In this document: in pieces, positions 1 to 10,700 of the stretch | Numbering within the stretch: position 1 is the first letter of the stretch | How the letters are laid out: each line of letters opens with the position of its first letter | Assembly (NCBI GenBank): GCA_043228905.1 | Contig: JBHGNT010000009.1 | Coordinates: forward strand, 18,166,001 to 18,230,000 | DNA length: 64,000 bases | Direction: 5' to 3' | Source of the DNA: Azolla caroliniana | Taxonomy: Eukaryota > Polypodiophyta | Position numbers and translations under genes: made by a program | Notes under the pieces: generated by a model | Told to the model about the DNA's origin: nothing | Database searches by the model: none | The model's input: the letters and a program-made list of their open reading frames with translations, nothing else

Positions 1-14
1 AATAAAAGATGTTA

Positions 15-225
15 ATGTATGAGCTGGCTTTACACTTTACAATGTGAAATATTTGACATGGTTTTTTACAAGCATAAACTGCAGGACTATTCCATATGGG
101 TTGAATGGGTGGTAAGTGGATGTGGAATCTATTGTTTGTTGGTGTGCTGGAGTGAAGCAGTGAGGAAATAAACTGTTTGCATTTTGGGTGCCCTTGTGCA
201 GATCATTGAATGTGAATGATGATCT
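15..225. repeat. Dispersed duplicated segment, copy 1
   Basis: About 210 bases are repeated nearly unchanged and in the same orientation at 28619-28827. Both copies share runs such as CTGCAGGACTATTCCATATG and differ by scattered substitutions and one short indel near the left edge. No coding signal is clear. In copy 2 it directly follows the stop of a short open frame, so it may be the downstream flank of a duplicated gene. Confidence 0.85.
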
Positions 226-413
226 GGTTTTACACAACGAACCTATCAATTGACCATAGTGAAAGTTTCGTGTATATTGACCATAGTGAAAGTTTTAACC
301 ACGCTGCCTATCAAAGTCATAAATTATCATGTATGGGTCCAGCAATGGCACATCTCAATGCTTGAATAAATTGACCTGTTCCTACATGTTTTATGTATAG
401 CCTCGTTCTCTAC

Positions 414-577
414 CCTTAATTGCAATTTGGCATTGGAATCATGTGATTTGTACAGAGGGACATGCATATCTCCATGCCTCCATTACAGATATCCTTAATT
501 GCAATTTGGCATCGGAATCATGTGATTTATATAGAGGGCCCGGGGCATGCATATCTCCATGCCTCCATTACAAATTG
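414..577. repeat. Tandem duplication, 79-bp period
   Basis: Two adjacent units beginning CCTTAATTGCAATTTGGCAT run from 414 and 493. They differ by a few substitutions and by a short GC-rich insertion (GGGCCCGGGG) in the second. A shorter third echo (CATGCCTCCATTACAG) follows near 611-626. The short open frame across it is simply the repeat read through. Confidence 0.85.
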
Positions 578-639
578 TATGTTGTCTTTCTTCTGTTGAA
601 TGCATGTCTACATGCCTCCATTACAGAACACGTAATATA

Positions 640-2070
640 AATTGATTGAAATCATCCACGGTAAATAGAAATGGACAAAACATATTGCAATGATGCCTAC
701 TTCACAGCCTTACAGCATGACATAAATCAGTTGGTAGCTTCCAGAGTAAAAACATATAAAGAGACAAATCAGAGGTGAATTAGGACTACATTGTTCAAAT
801 TTGGATTCAAACAAGGCCTAATACACAGCCTTCCTATTGAGGCTTCTCTCCCTTTTGTATACATAATTAACACAAAAAAATGGATCAAAAAATACCATTG
901 GTTTTGATAGTTATTTAGGGCAACACCATCAATTTTGCCTGTTATTTAATTTAATGCTAGTTTTACTAGCAATCCGTTAGGCTAAACTTGAATCAAAGAA
1001 TGATCCATCGGGAGCATATCGTCCACTTCCAGTAATTTATTATACAACGTTATTGTTCTTATTATTCAATTTTCTTAGCCTCTCTGATCTGCAAGGTGCG
1101 CCAGGCTTAATTTGTCCCTGCTATTATTTTGCAGTTAAAATTAGTGAAAACGAATAAAATAACACTCACACAAACTTCAATAGATTGAACATTTCGAACA
1201 CTTAGAAAGCTGAGTTTACCATGCACAAACCCAGAGCCAAATCAGCAGCAATAAAAGTATCCATTCCTGTTTCTCCACTCCTGTGACAAGTCATCACAGT
1301 TCCCCAACCAGCCTGCTTCAACATCTTTACCCCCTCTATGCTCTCAGATACTGAACCTATTTTGGTTCACCTACACATATAGCTTACATTTCAGTTATAA
1401 ATAGGAATCGAGAGCCCACTAAATTCTTGCGTATCTAGCAAAAAATTGCCAAACATTGAGCCAAAATCCACCAAATTCTTTGCAAATCCACACACACAGA
1501 GAATATAAGTAAACTTTGAAAGAAGTAATATAATAAGGGAAATGTGAAAAATAGAACTTGTTACAACACGGATGGAAGGTTTATAAAGTGTCTTTTAGAA
1601 ACTAATAAGGTGTCTATGTATTTAACGTGTGTGAACATTAGAATATATTGAAACAACTAAGAGCTTGTCTCTTGGGTTTGTCACACTTTTAGCGTTGGGT
1701 TTGTGACCAAACGATCAATCTCCAACAATCTGGACTTTTTCACCAACTTGTGCAGTGAACTTGCTGTAGTGCTCCCAATCATCTTTGGTCAAATTGGTCT
1801 TCAATTGACCCGATCGGATACTGCTCAATGAAGGACTTAGTACAGATCAATTCAATTGATCTCCAGTTATATTTTGGCTGCCATTACTGTTCTAAGCATA
1901 AAAGAAAACATAATACAACTTCAGAATATAAAGCACGGATCGGAATGGTAACAAAATGAGTGGATATACCTGCATAATATAAAGCACAGATCATAATGGT
2001 TACAAAATGCATGGATAAGACTTTATACACCATTTAGACAGTTAGTTGAGTTTCAGTGGTATAGACCATT
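640..2070. other. Intergenic, no gene seen
   Basis: AT-rich sequence without a long open frame, RNA gene or strong repeat. A short near-repeat (GAATATAAAGCACGGATC / CATAATATAAAGCACAGATC) occurs near 1923-1993. Confidence 0.6.
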
Positions 2071-2073
2071 TCC

Positions 2074-2640
2074 GTGGTTCTGATGGAAAATCAGGAGATA
2101 ACACTCTCATATCTGAATTATGATGGCTTTTCCCAGCTCTTCAAGCACTCGCATAGAGTTTCGTCGAAAGAATTAGGGTTTGACATTGGAGAAGAATATG
2201 GTACAAAAGAAAAAGACGCAGATGATGATGGTAGTAGTGGTTGTGGTGGCGACGAGGAAGAAAACACAGCCGCCATGCCATGGAGGAGGTAAGTTTTGTT
2301 TGTTTCTGGTGACTACTTTCAAGAAGCCACATCCTGCACAGTCAAGACGCAAAAATAGGAGAGAATAGAATAGAGATTTCTAGGGAGAAACTGTAAAATG
2401 GTTTTCAGTGAAGACAAGCAGAGACTACATAGATGAAAAAGAAGAAGAAGAAGAAGAGAGAGAAGAGTTATTCTGAGAGAGAAACCAAACCCTGGAAGGA
2501 AGGAAAAGCCCTAGAGGTTTTGCTTTAATTCTTTGTAGCAGGAGAAGGAAGGCACAATGGAGTCTCAAAGTTTTCAGTTCAGAGAAGGGGATGGTGTTGG
2601 GTGTCTCAGAAACCCTAATTAATTAGGTTTATTAAAAACT
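2074..2640 (-). other. Possible 5' end of an unidentified minus-strand gene
   Basis: Read on the minus strand, 2640 to 2290 is CT-rich with repeated TTC units (2441-2457 on plus). It resembles a plant 5' leader and is followed by a short frame from an ATG near 2300, rich in His and Leu. No domain is recognised and the frame closes near 2141. A plus-strand frame at 2074-2292 (72 codons, acidic) overlaps and is equally unsupported. This may be a dead promoter/leader fragment. Confidence 0.25.
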
Positions 2641-3096
2641 GTAAAATATATATGTATAGGACGCGCCTGCCAGAAGCAAATGCCCAACCTTCTCTTCTGC
2701 TCTGCTCTGTTTGTGTTCTGTATATTGTTTCTCTCTGCCCAAATGAGAAAAGAAAGGAAAACACACAGACAGAAAGGTTTCCATTTCCATCAATAGATTA
2801 TGGGCAGCCATCCCATCCCATCGCATTTCATTTGTCCCACATACAACGGCATACACGTAGAATGGAGGGGGGCAGGCATGAAGAAGAAGGAGAAGCCCAC
2901 AATAATATGTATATGTATATGTAAGTAATGGACACAGAAACTTTGGGCCTAAATGTCACGATACATGTGGAAATGGGCAGACATATGTCCCACATACAAA
3001 TGGCATCTATCCCATATGTCCCACATACAATGGCATATGGCCACGAACCCTATAAATAGGGACTAGGGGGCCACTTGTGCTACACATACAGAAATC

Positions 3097-3267
3097 ATGG
3101 CTAAGAACAAAGTCCTCTTAGCTATGAAAAAGGCCATGGCTTGCATTGAGCAAGATGTGGCTTATTGCCTCTTACTCCTCTCTGTCCTCTCCGCCTTCAG
3201 AAAAGTGGAGCAAGAAAGAAGGGAAGAAAGGAGTAAGAATAAGGCCAAAATATGGCCTCTCCCATAA
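3097..3267 (+). CDS. Small ORF (56 aa) behind a TATA box, unknown
   Basis: A consensus-like TATA box (CTATAAATAGG, about 3050-3060) lies some 40 bases before an ATG in good context (AATCATGGC). The frame encodes 56 residues: a short basic start (MAKNKVLLAMKKAM), a hydrophobic stretch (YCLLLLSVLSAF) and a strongly charged tail (KVEQERREERSKNKAK). It could be a single-pass membrane micropeptide, or the truncated first exon of a dead gene. The stop falls inside the first unit of the following tandem repeat. No family is recognised; a chance ORF is possible. Confidence 0.3.
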   Translation: MAKNKVLLAMKKAMACIEQDVAYCLLLLSVLSAFRKVEQERREERSKNKAKIWPLP

Positions 3268-3417
3268 ATCGGGAGTGGCCATAACTGGTATAACGCCCAT
3301 CAGGTGTCCAGGGGACACCACCCCCCCAAAACCCAAAACCCAAGGAGGAGTAAAAATATGGCCCCTCCCATAAGTCGAGGCTGGCCATAATTGGTAGAAC
3401 GCCCTTCGGATGTCCAT
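3247..3417. repeat. Imperfect tandem repeat, about 107-bp period
   Basis: Two units share AATATGGCC(T/C)CTCCCATAA, TGGCCATAA(C/T)TGGTA and AACGCCC. They start near 3247 and 3353 and are separated by a C/A-rich spacer (CCCCCCCAAAACCCAAAACC). Confidence 0.75.
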
Positions 3418-3667
3418 GAAATTTATTTCACTATAACCCTATTCATTATAATTTGACCTAAAAACATGAAGATAAACACTACTATTATTAGAACGGTCGT
3501 AACGAGGCGACAATCCTCCCTGATGAATATCCCCTCCAATTCCACAATCTTTTTGATTCCCCTCATTCAAATTCTTGGCATAATCCTTCGTCTCACAAAG
3601 AACGGTGGAACAAGGGCCCCAAAAACTGCCCCCCAACCACGACAAACAAAAGTTTATGGGCTTGGAT

Positions 3668-3757
3668 GGAATACGACAATTTTTGGCTCAGGTGATATAA
3701 ACTCAGGGATATTGATTGTGAGTACACCATTCTCCATGGTTGTGACCCGCAAACTCA
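3668..3757 (-). pseudogene. Relic of a class I small heat-shock protein C-terminus
   Basis: On the minus strand a frame reads VTTMENGVLTINIPEFISPE and continues PKIVV. This is the signature end of the alpha-crystallin domain seen in the six intact sHSP genes of this window ([11 protein letters not shown] followed by PPEPK and AVRTIDIS). Nothing upstream on the minus strand resembles the rest of exon 2, and the terminal IDIS motif is lost. It is therefore a short fragment, probably from a seventh gene copy some 26 kb outside the present cluster. The match covers about 25 residues with most positions conserved. Confidence 0.75.
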
Positions 3758-3769
3758 CTTAATAATATG

Positions 3770-4250
3770 TGATTAAAACTAGTCACGGGGACCCCACTAT
3801 ATATAAGAAGGTTGTATCACGTGCGTTCATGACATCATTTATAAACCCCTTATACGTATGTTTTCTTCTATTTTAGTGACCCTTTTGTAGAAAAACAATT
3901 AATAAAAATACCCCTTATTAATAATATATTTTTTGATAACCACCTATTTTAAATACCCTTACATATAAAATATACGTGCACATATAGTGTCCAATCCTAG
4001 AAGGGATCAATGACCATCTTTACAATTGATGACTCATAAAATTATGAATGAACATTTAACATCATATGCAAATTCCTAGAAATTCTTTATCAAGTACCAC
4101 ATAGCTTAAAAATACAATGTGTAAAGTATAAAGTAATGCACGCACAATTAGGAAACATTACCCAAAAACACTAGATGTATAACATATATATAAGCCACAT
4201 ATAAGTTTTATTTTTAGTTTATTGAGACATATGGAGAATATAGAGTGATA
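3770..4250. other. AT-rich intergenic
   Basis: No gene or clear repeat seen between the sHSP relic and the LINE fragment. Confidence 0.6.
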
Positions 4251-4254
4251 AAAA

Positions 4255-4824
4255 ACAATGTAATTGGGATTGCCCAACGTCTCATAGAATATGGCGGGGG
4301 GTTGGCCGCTTGTTGCAATTATGCCAGGTGCAAGGTTCAATCAAGTGGGGAAATATATGTTGGCTATCATGGCAGGCTGCAATTGGCCGATACGAGCAAC
4401 AGGAGGAGGGGATGACTTTGGTGATAAAAGCACAAGAGGTCCTTTTCTCCTCCAGCGGCAATGTCCACTTTATTCCTCTTAATGACAAATCTTAAGAGGT
4501 GTTAGAATTGGTCAGCCCAATAACCCTTTGGATTCTATGGAAACAACGATGTAGGCGAGTCTTCTCCAACCAAACCGCTCATCCAACAAGGTTACTGCAA
4601 GAGATATGGAGTGAAATTGTAGCCACTCTGAAGAACCAATATGATGGCCTTAAAGGTGGCTCCGAGGGAGTTGAAAGACAACGCATAGCCTTTATCCAAC
4701 AATGGTCATCCTCTCCCTTTCTTGAGTCAGTGGGCTTCCACATTAGATGGAACTATCGCGTCCCTTTAGGGATTTGTACATAATCATCTCATTTGTAAAA
4801 TTTTATAACTAATGGAAGGAGTTT

Positions 4825-4834
<10 letters not shown>
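4255..4834 (+). mobile_element. LINE (non-LTR retrotransposon) 3' fragment
   Basis: The frame at 4499-4783 ends in a region typical of plant LINE reverse transcriptase C-termini (TLWILWKQRCRRVFSNQ, then LLQEIWSEI). Upstream, 4255-4425 matches the reverse complement of 17073-17222 almost base for base (for example AATATGGCGGGGGGTTGGCC), so both are copies of one LINE family in opposite orientation. The C-terminus is followed by a short 3' UTR with T13 (4822-4834) and then a G run. The frame is broken upstream of 4499. This is a dead, 5'-truncated copy, useful as a reference for the LINE split by Gypsy-1. Confidence 0.75.
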
Positions 4835-4855
<21 letters not shown>

Positions 4856-4860
4856 GGGGG
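4822..4860. repeat. T13 then G26 homopolymer
   Basis: Thirteen T followed by 26 G at the end of the LINE 3' UTR. The exact length is unreliable; homopolymers of this size are often assembly or polymerase artefacts. Confidence 0.9.
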
Positions 4861-5600
4861 AACAATGTAATTTACAATAAAACAATCTTGAACTTGATAT
4901 ATATATCTCAAAGAGTACCCAAGGAACCATCTAAAATGCATATCAATAATGAAATTACTAACAAATTAACATTATGTTTAGTTTCATGGATAAACTCATA
5001 TGAAGCCATAACATTATTTTTTCTCAAACACATTGATCAAACAAATGGCAACATATTTTATATTTCCATTTGAAATGCGGGGGAGATTCCTCGATCTATG
5101 TTTTAGTCTCCTTGTACATTCTCTTTGTAATAATCCCTCCTAACTAATGGGAAAGTAGCTTCATTTTGGGAAGAAGAAGAAGAAGACATAATCTATTCAC
5201 ATATTTTTACCCAAATCAAAATAAAATAAAATAAAATAAATCATTTTGTTATAGCAATTTCTACGTAAAAAACTTATTACAATAAAGGTTACCCTCATAA
5301 AGACCGACTAAGTAAAAAGAAAACCATAAAAAGTTCATTTTAGGCTATAAATTTCATGTTGTTTCCATCTTCAATGTTGGAACTGTATTATAACATGTAA
5401 CACCATAGGAAAGAAATCTTAATATGCATGGAAGTAAATAATATCTTAAAGAAATCATAAAAATATATTTGGAATACCTTAGGTTTATATTTGGTTTCTA
5501 CTCTTTTCTCCTTTTCTTGTTAAAATAAAAGGCATAAACATTAAGTTACTTTAATATATATTATATATGTACATGTATGCAAGTATATAATTTAAAACAA
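4861..5600. other. AT-rich intergenic with LINE-tail echo
   Basis: No gene seen. Around 5110-5170 the sequence CTTGTACATTCT...CTAACTAATGGGAAAG...TTTTGGG resembles the LINE 3' tail at 4775-4836, suggesting a second, very short LINE 3' end. Confidence 0.45.
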
Positions 5601-5601
5601 C

Positions 5602-7809
5602 TTATATATATACATACCTGGATTTCATTTCCAAAAGAAAATCGTTGAAAACTTTACAATCGCTTTCGTTTAACATATAGTTATCACATTTTGCATTATA
5701 TGTGAGGTTCGTTAGTCCCATAATTGACTCAAAGTCAACCATTTTTATATATGTGAAATCATATGCAAATAATCTACTCCTGTTAATCTTCTTATACCAA
5801 CCAAGTTGTAATTGAACATCTTCAAGTCTATCCACCATGTCAATTCCTCTCTTGTACTCCACAAATTTATTTCCAATATTTCTTCGCATCCTTTGTACTC
5901 GTCCTAAGTACTAAACAACATTTTCATTTGATATTCCTTTTCTTTTGGGTTTTGTTGAATTAACATCTTCTTCAATAAAGAATGCAACACAATTTGAACC
6001 AATCCCAATTAGGAAATTATTTGCATTCTCACATGAGTAGAAAACCCCTTCTCTTACACGTGTGAGTCTATCCTTTGACAATGTTTGATTACCATTTAGA
6101 TGACTCACAAGTGTCGATTTAAATATAATCTTATCATTCACTTGAACAAATGAAGAGACTTTAGAGTTCAAATTGTTGTCATCCAATATAGCATCCAATT
6201 CACTTATTGCAATCTCATCATCATTCTCCACACATTCATGCATTGTTAAGTTTTTATTGTGTTCAACACATTCTTTATCATCTTTCTCTCCATATATATA
6301 ACTCAAGGATTGTTTTCTCTCAATCCCGAGATAATTCCACCAGTGCCCATTATGTTTTGGCTTCATATTTAACGACTCACATAAAATTTGGGCTTCTTTT
6401 AAACCTTCTTTAAGTGCAAAAACAAGTTGATCATCATTTGAGATATCAATGTAGTCTTGTAAGTTTGTAAGAGGCTTTCCATGCATGAAATTGAGTTTAG
6501 ACTATATTGATTCTTGCTTCTTATGAGCTCTTGGAAAAACCAATCTACTATCAATGCAGTCAATTTTTGCAATCTTGTTTACATTTCCGCGACGGTGCAA
6601 AACATTTGATATATCAAATGCATGCTCCATACCAATCATTCCCCCTATTTTACTAAAAAATATCTCAGCTCCATTAGACCCTATGAGATGCAATGGACAT
6701 TCTCGTTGTGGATAAAAGTCACAAAACATTTTTATAAGTAAAACTACAAAGTGACAAGATATTTGTACATCCAAAAATGTTTCCCGACTAATGAAATTAC
6801 TTATTAAATTATAAATTGGATTATTTAGAATCCATAATCTCCATATTTGAAAGAAGAATGCAACTTTAGATGCAAGTACCAGACGCTTGAATAAGCTCTC
6901 ATGAGGGGATAGAAAAATATCAATACAGTCACATAATATATGCAAGTATACATGTGTTCCCAACGGGCCTCTTTCTCTTACTTTGACACCTTCTCCGCCT
7001 TGTATAACCTCTTTAAACAATTAGTAACATTCCTACTTGCAATTCTTTGGGCTCTATCCCAATTTTGTCTATCTTCTCTCGTAATATCACATTCCTTTAA
7101 GCCATGTGCATTTATAGAGAACTTATTATATACCAACGACACATGATTCAATGTGATCCATACATCTCTGATTACTAATTGTCTTGAGGGATTATCTAGT
7201 GCATTCACAAGTTTCTTTCCATTATGGATGAAATCTTGATCATGAAGACAACTTATCATTTCATTCTGCATTTGAGTTGTGAAGATCCAACCATCCCAAG
7301 GCAATTTATATCTTTTAGCATATACTTGGGGTTAAGTAATCTTGAAGCATAATCTTTCTTCTCCTATTATCTTCATCCGATGCATGTCCAACAATTGGCC
7401 CAATACTTGTGGAGAGGTGTTTTTCCCATAGAGTTTCCACTTCATTCCATTGGCATTTTACAAAATCTGCATCAAAGCAATTACATGTACATTGTTCAAC
7501 CAATACTAATCGTGGAAGTTTAGGGTGAAGACAATTCGCAATTAACATCCTAGCATAGTGTCCAACCACGTAATCTTTAAAGGAGCTAACAATGGTTTCA
7601 TAACCAACATTAGAGTCACCCACCTTTATCATACATGATGAGACACATTGATGATTGGATGACTTCAGCCCACAAAAACCCAAAAGTAAATCATTTGAGC
7701 TATCCCACTTAACATTCTGCTTAATCACAATCTCATCCTTGGCAATAATGAAAGGAACCTTTGTTATAATGCCATGCACTCTTTTTTCATTTTCATAAAT
7801 CTTAGCCAC
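5602..7809 (-). pseudogene. Transposase-like gene, C-terminal half
   Basis: Five frames (7809-7315, 7304-6978, 7020-6502, 6486-5911, 5889-5602) follow in order. Conserved-looking blocks include KWDSSNDLLLGFCG, IGPIVGHASDEDNRRRK, DGWIFTTQMQNEM, HDQDFIHNGKKLVNALD, LASKVAFFFQIWRLWI and CPLHLIGSNGAEIFFSKIG. Acidic residues in GHASDEDN and LHDQDF are candidates for a metal-binding DDE/D centre, but this is only inference. The last block (MRRNIGNKFVEYKRGIDMVD) contains no recognised domain. Breaks: stops before 7304, 6486 and 5889, and a frameshift between 7020 and 6978. Confidence 0.5.
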
Positions 7810-7935
7810 ATCCTAAAATATATATTCAGGGATCCCTAGAAGGAATTTAGTTGCCTTCCTCTCAACTCTCTTTGTAGTGCTTAATGATGGTCCATTTAAA
7901 TTTTTAGAAACAAAGTCGTGTAATCTTGGTCTCCC

Positions 7936-8900
7936 CTATATTTTAATCATGACAAAAATTGCCTTAGATGTGTCTTTAAATCGTTGTCCATGTGGCTTTC
8001 GAGTAAGGTTTTGTGCAACATCTGTCAAGAAATCCCATGATGCATTCTTTCCACCAAATTTTCCAGCTCGATGAGCCTCAATAATGTTATTACAAAATCT
8101 TCGAACATCCTTCTGTTCCACACTCTCAAGGGATGCTTCCTTGAGAGTCATTAGCTTTACCGAAAGCATTGCAACTTTGCAAGCTAACCACCATATTTGT
8201 CTATGAGTGCGACAGATGGTTTGCTTAGAACTTGAAATTTCCTTTCTTGTCTCTTCTTGAGTAAGATAATCTAGTCGTCTACCCTCCCTAGTTCCTCGAT
8301 TACCTCCTTTGACTTCAGCCCTACGCTCCTTATACACCCTCATACGGAAATCATTACATTTTTCACATCTAAGATTATCAAAGGGTTCTTCAATCTTCAA
8401 TACTCTTTTACAATCAAAATAGCAAAAACATCCATCCATAACACACTCTTGCATGTCATACATCACAACAACTTTGATGTAAGGCTCAGAGAATCATAAG
8501 GCTCCATGATTTTGATCGATCAGAAATGATTTTACATGTATTTCTTCATCATTTATCATTATGTTGTTATGCAAATATCCCCAACACAATAGTGAAGAAC
8601 CAAAATAACGTGGAGTAGAGAACTCACATTCTTGACTAGACGAAGGTCGCAAGGTTGAAACAAGAAATTTGCTCAAGGTTTGTTGATTTGAAGGTAAAGC
8701 TTCTTGTTTTCGTGGACGACCCGGAAATCCACTCATTATTGATGTACCAGCATGTCAAACCATCTCCATTGCCTTTAGATGGGTCTTGGATTGTACGTGT
8801 TGAGACAAAATGGTTGACAAATCACTCCGTGGAGGGCATAATGGCAACCAAGATCCATCAATCTTGCATTTTACCTTCACCATTGCCTTATCTTTATATC
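7936..8900 (-). pseudogene. Transposase-like gene, middle segment
   Basis: From about 8890 the minus strand reads KVKCKIDGSWLPLCPP and then QHVQSKTH. This is a second Cys/His cluster with His-x5-His spacing like the first finger. One in-frame TGA follows, then MSGFPGRPRKQEAL, whose GRPRK is an AT-hook-like DNA-binding core. A further segment (8466-7936) has CVMDGCFCYFDC and LRCEKCND, a third possible zinc site, then an Arg/Lys/Glu-rich helix and WWLACKVAMLSVKL. The segments are separated by single stops or frameshifts only. Multiple DNA-binding modules before a conserved catalytic-looking part is a transposase-like layout. Confidence 0.5.
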
Positions 8901-9104
8901 CATGAAGTGTTGCCTAGTTTTCACATATATTAGCATATTATTCATAACTACAATATTAACGTTTGAAGTACAAACATGCTTACCACTTGTAGTGTCATTA
9001 AAAGTCTTGAGAACTTCCAACAAAGACTTGATATAGGCCTCGTCATCCATTTTAGATAAGTTTATTGATTCATCTTGTTGGGTTAACCCCCTTCGAGCAT
9101 AATA

Positions 9105-9746
9105 TCATTTTTCATGACTTTGGCTCTTAATATGACTTCTAAAATAATTATTAAGACACAAATTTGCTACTTTTGCGTCCGTAGAACCAACACCATAGGG
9201 TTCTCCGCACTCATTGCACCATAATCTTATGACTGTTTTTCCACAAAAATCCTCAACCTTCAACTCAAATTTATCATCTCGAGGAATTGTAGCATTGCTT
9301 AATTTTACACGCATCTTATTACATTCTACCATCCATTTACCTAAAACATCTCTAGGAATCTTATCCTTGATTGTTTCAATTGGAGATGTATCTTTAAAAT
9401 TGTCCTCTGCTTGCCTCAACAATGAACCCTCAACATTAGTGCATGATTCTTTTGAAGAGACTTTTTGTTGTTTATCAATACTAAGCTTGATATAGACTTT
9501 ATTTTCTTTTAAATGCCTATTCTCTTCTTGTTTCCCATTCAAAATATTATTTTTTGTGTACACAAAGGAAAATGGTTCATAAAATATATCGTCCTCAATT
9601 ATTTCCACTCGGATCTTTGCATATGTAAGAGTTCTTCTCACACTTACAATGCCCAAAGGTTTATCTTCATCATCCCTCTCATGTTCAAACACTTCAACGA
9701 TAGATTCTTCATCCATTATGTACACATAGAATGACCCACCTATCAC
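9105..9746 (-). pseudogene. Transposase-like gene, N-terminal segment (zinc finger)
   Basis: The frame is uninterrupted for 213 codons; the likely start is the ATG at 9716 (MDEESIVEVFEHERDDED). The first half is acidic and lacks a recognised domain. Near the end it has CNECGEPYG and then HIKSQSH, giving Cys-x2-Cys and His-x5-His spacing as in a BED/C2H2-type DNA-binding finger. The frame stops just after SHEK, but open sequence continues to about 9000 (SINLSKMDDEAYIKSLLEV). There a GTAAGC donor and an AACTAG acceptor about 70 bases later could mark an intron. The long open frame suggests this part decayed recently or is still selected. Confidence 0.5.
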
Positions 9747-9774
9747 TTTTCATATAACCATACGTCATATATAT

Positions 9775-10044
9775 GTGTGTATGTGTGAATTGTGAATGTG
9801 GTATGCATGTGTAATGTGTGATGTGTGTGTATGTATGTATGTTCCATACATCATCTATGTTTGTATGTGGTATGCATGTGTGTTGTTTGTTATGTTTGTG
9901 TGTGTGTATGTATGGCCCATACATCATATATGTTTGTATGTGGTATGCCTTTGTGTTGTGTGTTATGTTTGTATGTGGTATGCATCTATGTTGCTTGTTA
10001 TGTTTGTGTGTGTGTATGTATGTTCCATACATCATATATGTATG
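9775..10044. repeat. GT-rich minisatellite
   Basis: Repeated blocks of TTTGTATGTGGTATGC, TGTTATGTTTGTGTGTGTG and CCATACATCAT(C/A)TATG in variable order, with a period between about 74 and 111 bases. The Cys/Val/Tyr-rich open frames in all three plus frames are translations of this repeat. It lies exactly where the LINE interrupted by Gypsy-1 loses its homology. Confidence 0.9.
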
Positions 10045-10056
10045 CCAAAGTCATCC
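10045..10056 (-). mobile_element. LINE remnant left of Gypsy-1, with CATCC target duplication
   Basis: The reverse complement, GGATGACTTTGG, continues the LINE sequence that stops at 17073 on the other side of Gypsy-1; the same join is intact at about 4415-4426. The last five bases (10052-10056, CATCC) are the left target-site duplication, repeated at 17073-17077. Confidence 0.8.
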
Positions 10057-10491
10057 TATTACCGGCTGGCAAAGGAGTCCAGAGTGTGAAACGGGGAGTT
10101 ATTTAAGTAGTAGGAATGTGGTTGTAATTAAGCTATGAGTGTGGACGGACGGACCGGAATCGGTATGCCGTTCCGGATCCGGACCGATCCCGAACAGGTG
10201 CGGATGGCACCGTTTTGTTATACAGACCGGAAACCTATTTAAAGGCCCGGATACAATGTAATGAATAACGGTTAATTAATAAAGCTTAGTGTTGTTATCT
10301 CTCTATGTTAATTGCCGTTCTACCTTCATTGTTATATCTTACGCGTGTGATTATTAAAGACGATCATGTTAAGTAACCTAATTAAGTCGGATTAATCGTT
10401 GAGTCTAATCCTGTTGTCGTAACACCCCTTTGGTGAAGTGTCTTCCGTAGACACCCTGTGTTAGGCCATTGTCCGGCCCTAAGAGTTAACA
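10057..10491 (+). repeat. Gypsy-1 5' LTR
   Basis: 435 bases identical in length to the copy at 16638. The first dinucleotide is TA here but TG in the 3' copy, a point change of the canonical end. AATAAAGC near 10278 is a candidate polyadenylation signal. The interior begins CAGTTTTTGGCGACCACG, whose TGGCGACCACG (10499-10509) is the likely primer-binding site because it starts with TGG, the complement of a tRNA CCA end. Confidence 0.92.
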
Positions 10492-10544
10492 CAGTTTTTG
10501 GCGACCACGATTCCTGTTTTTGCAACGAACGACGGCACGGATGG

Positions 10545-10700
10545 ATGTCTAGATCAACGCACGACCTGGTTACAGATCGAACTCGACGCCTTGCCGAAAG
10601 GCAAAGGAGACGTGAGGCTTTCCAGCAAGCGGCGCAGGAAATTAGAGCGGATCGCTCGTTTTCCAACGTAATCCGGAGAGTAGCGGAGGACTCCCTCTAG
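10545..10700 (+). pseudogene. Gypsy-1 gag start remnant
   Basis: An ATG 53 bases after the 5' LTR opens a 51-codon frame (MSRSTHDLVTDRTRRLAE then RQRRREAFQQAAQEI). It is highly basic and helical, and stops at a TAG (10698-10700). Its position just after the primer-binding site and its charge fit the first residues of Gag. No capsid or zinc knuckle follows, so the remainder of gag was deleted. Confidence 0.5.

Larger units (their letters stand above)
5602..9746 (-). mobile_element. Decayed zinc-finger transposase-like gene
   Basis: Eight open segments follow one another on the minus strand and abut or nearly abut, as expected for one long coding region broken by a few stops and frameshifts: 9746-9105, about 9058-8494, 8466-7936, 7809-7315, 7304-6978, 7020-6502, 6486-5911 and 5889-5602. 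Together they encode roughly 1300 residues. The N-terminal part carries Cys/His clusters, the middle an AT-hook-like GRPRK and a CxxC pair. The C-terminal half has motifs I associate with an unclassified eukaryotic transposase-like family (GHASDEDNRRRKIMLQDY, WIFTTQMQNEMI, LHDQDFIHNGKKLVN, CPLHLIGSN). That assignment is from memory and uncertain. No terminal inverted repeats were found by eye. The right end abuts a minisatellite and the truncated LINE. Confidence 0.55.

Noticed and set aside
4835-4860. G26 run as a G-quadruplex regulatory site
   Set aside because: Located at a dead LINE tail and of unreliable length; an artefact is more likely.
5602-9746. Assignment to hAT or MULE superfamily
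   Set aside because: I do not see the hAT dimerisation signature or a MULE core; superfamily left open.
9775-10044. CRISPR-like array
   Set aside because: Variable spacing, low complexity and a eukaryotic context; it is a minisatellite.
9796-10138. Overlapping Cys/Val/Tyr-rich ORFs of about 100 codons in several frames
   Set aside because: They are translations of the GT-rich minisatellite and run into the Gypsy-1 LTR; no domain.
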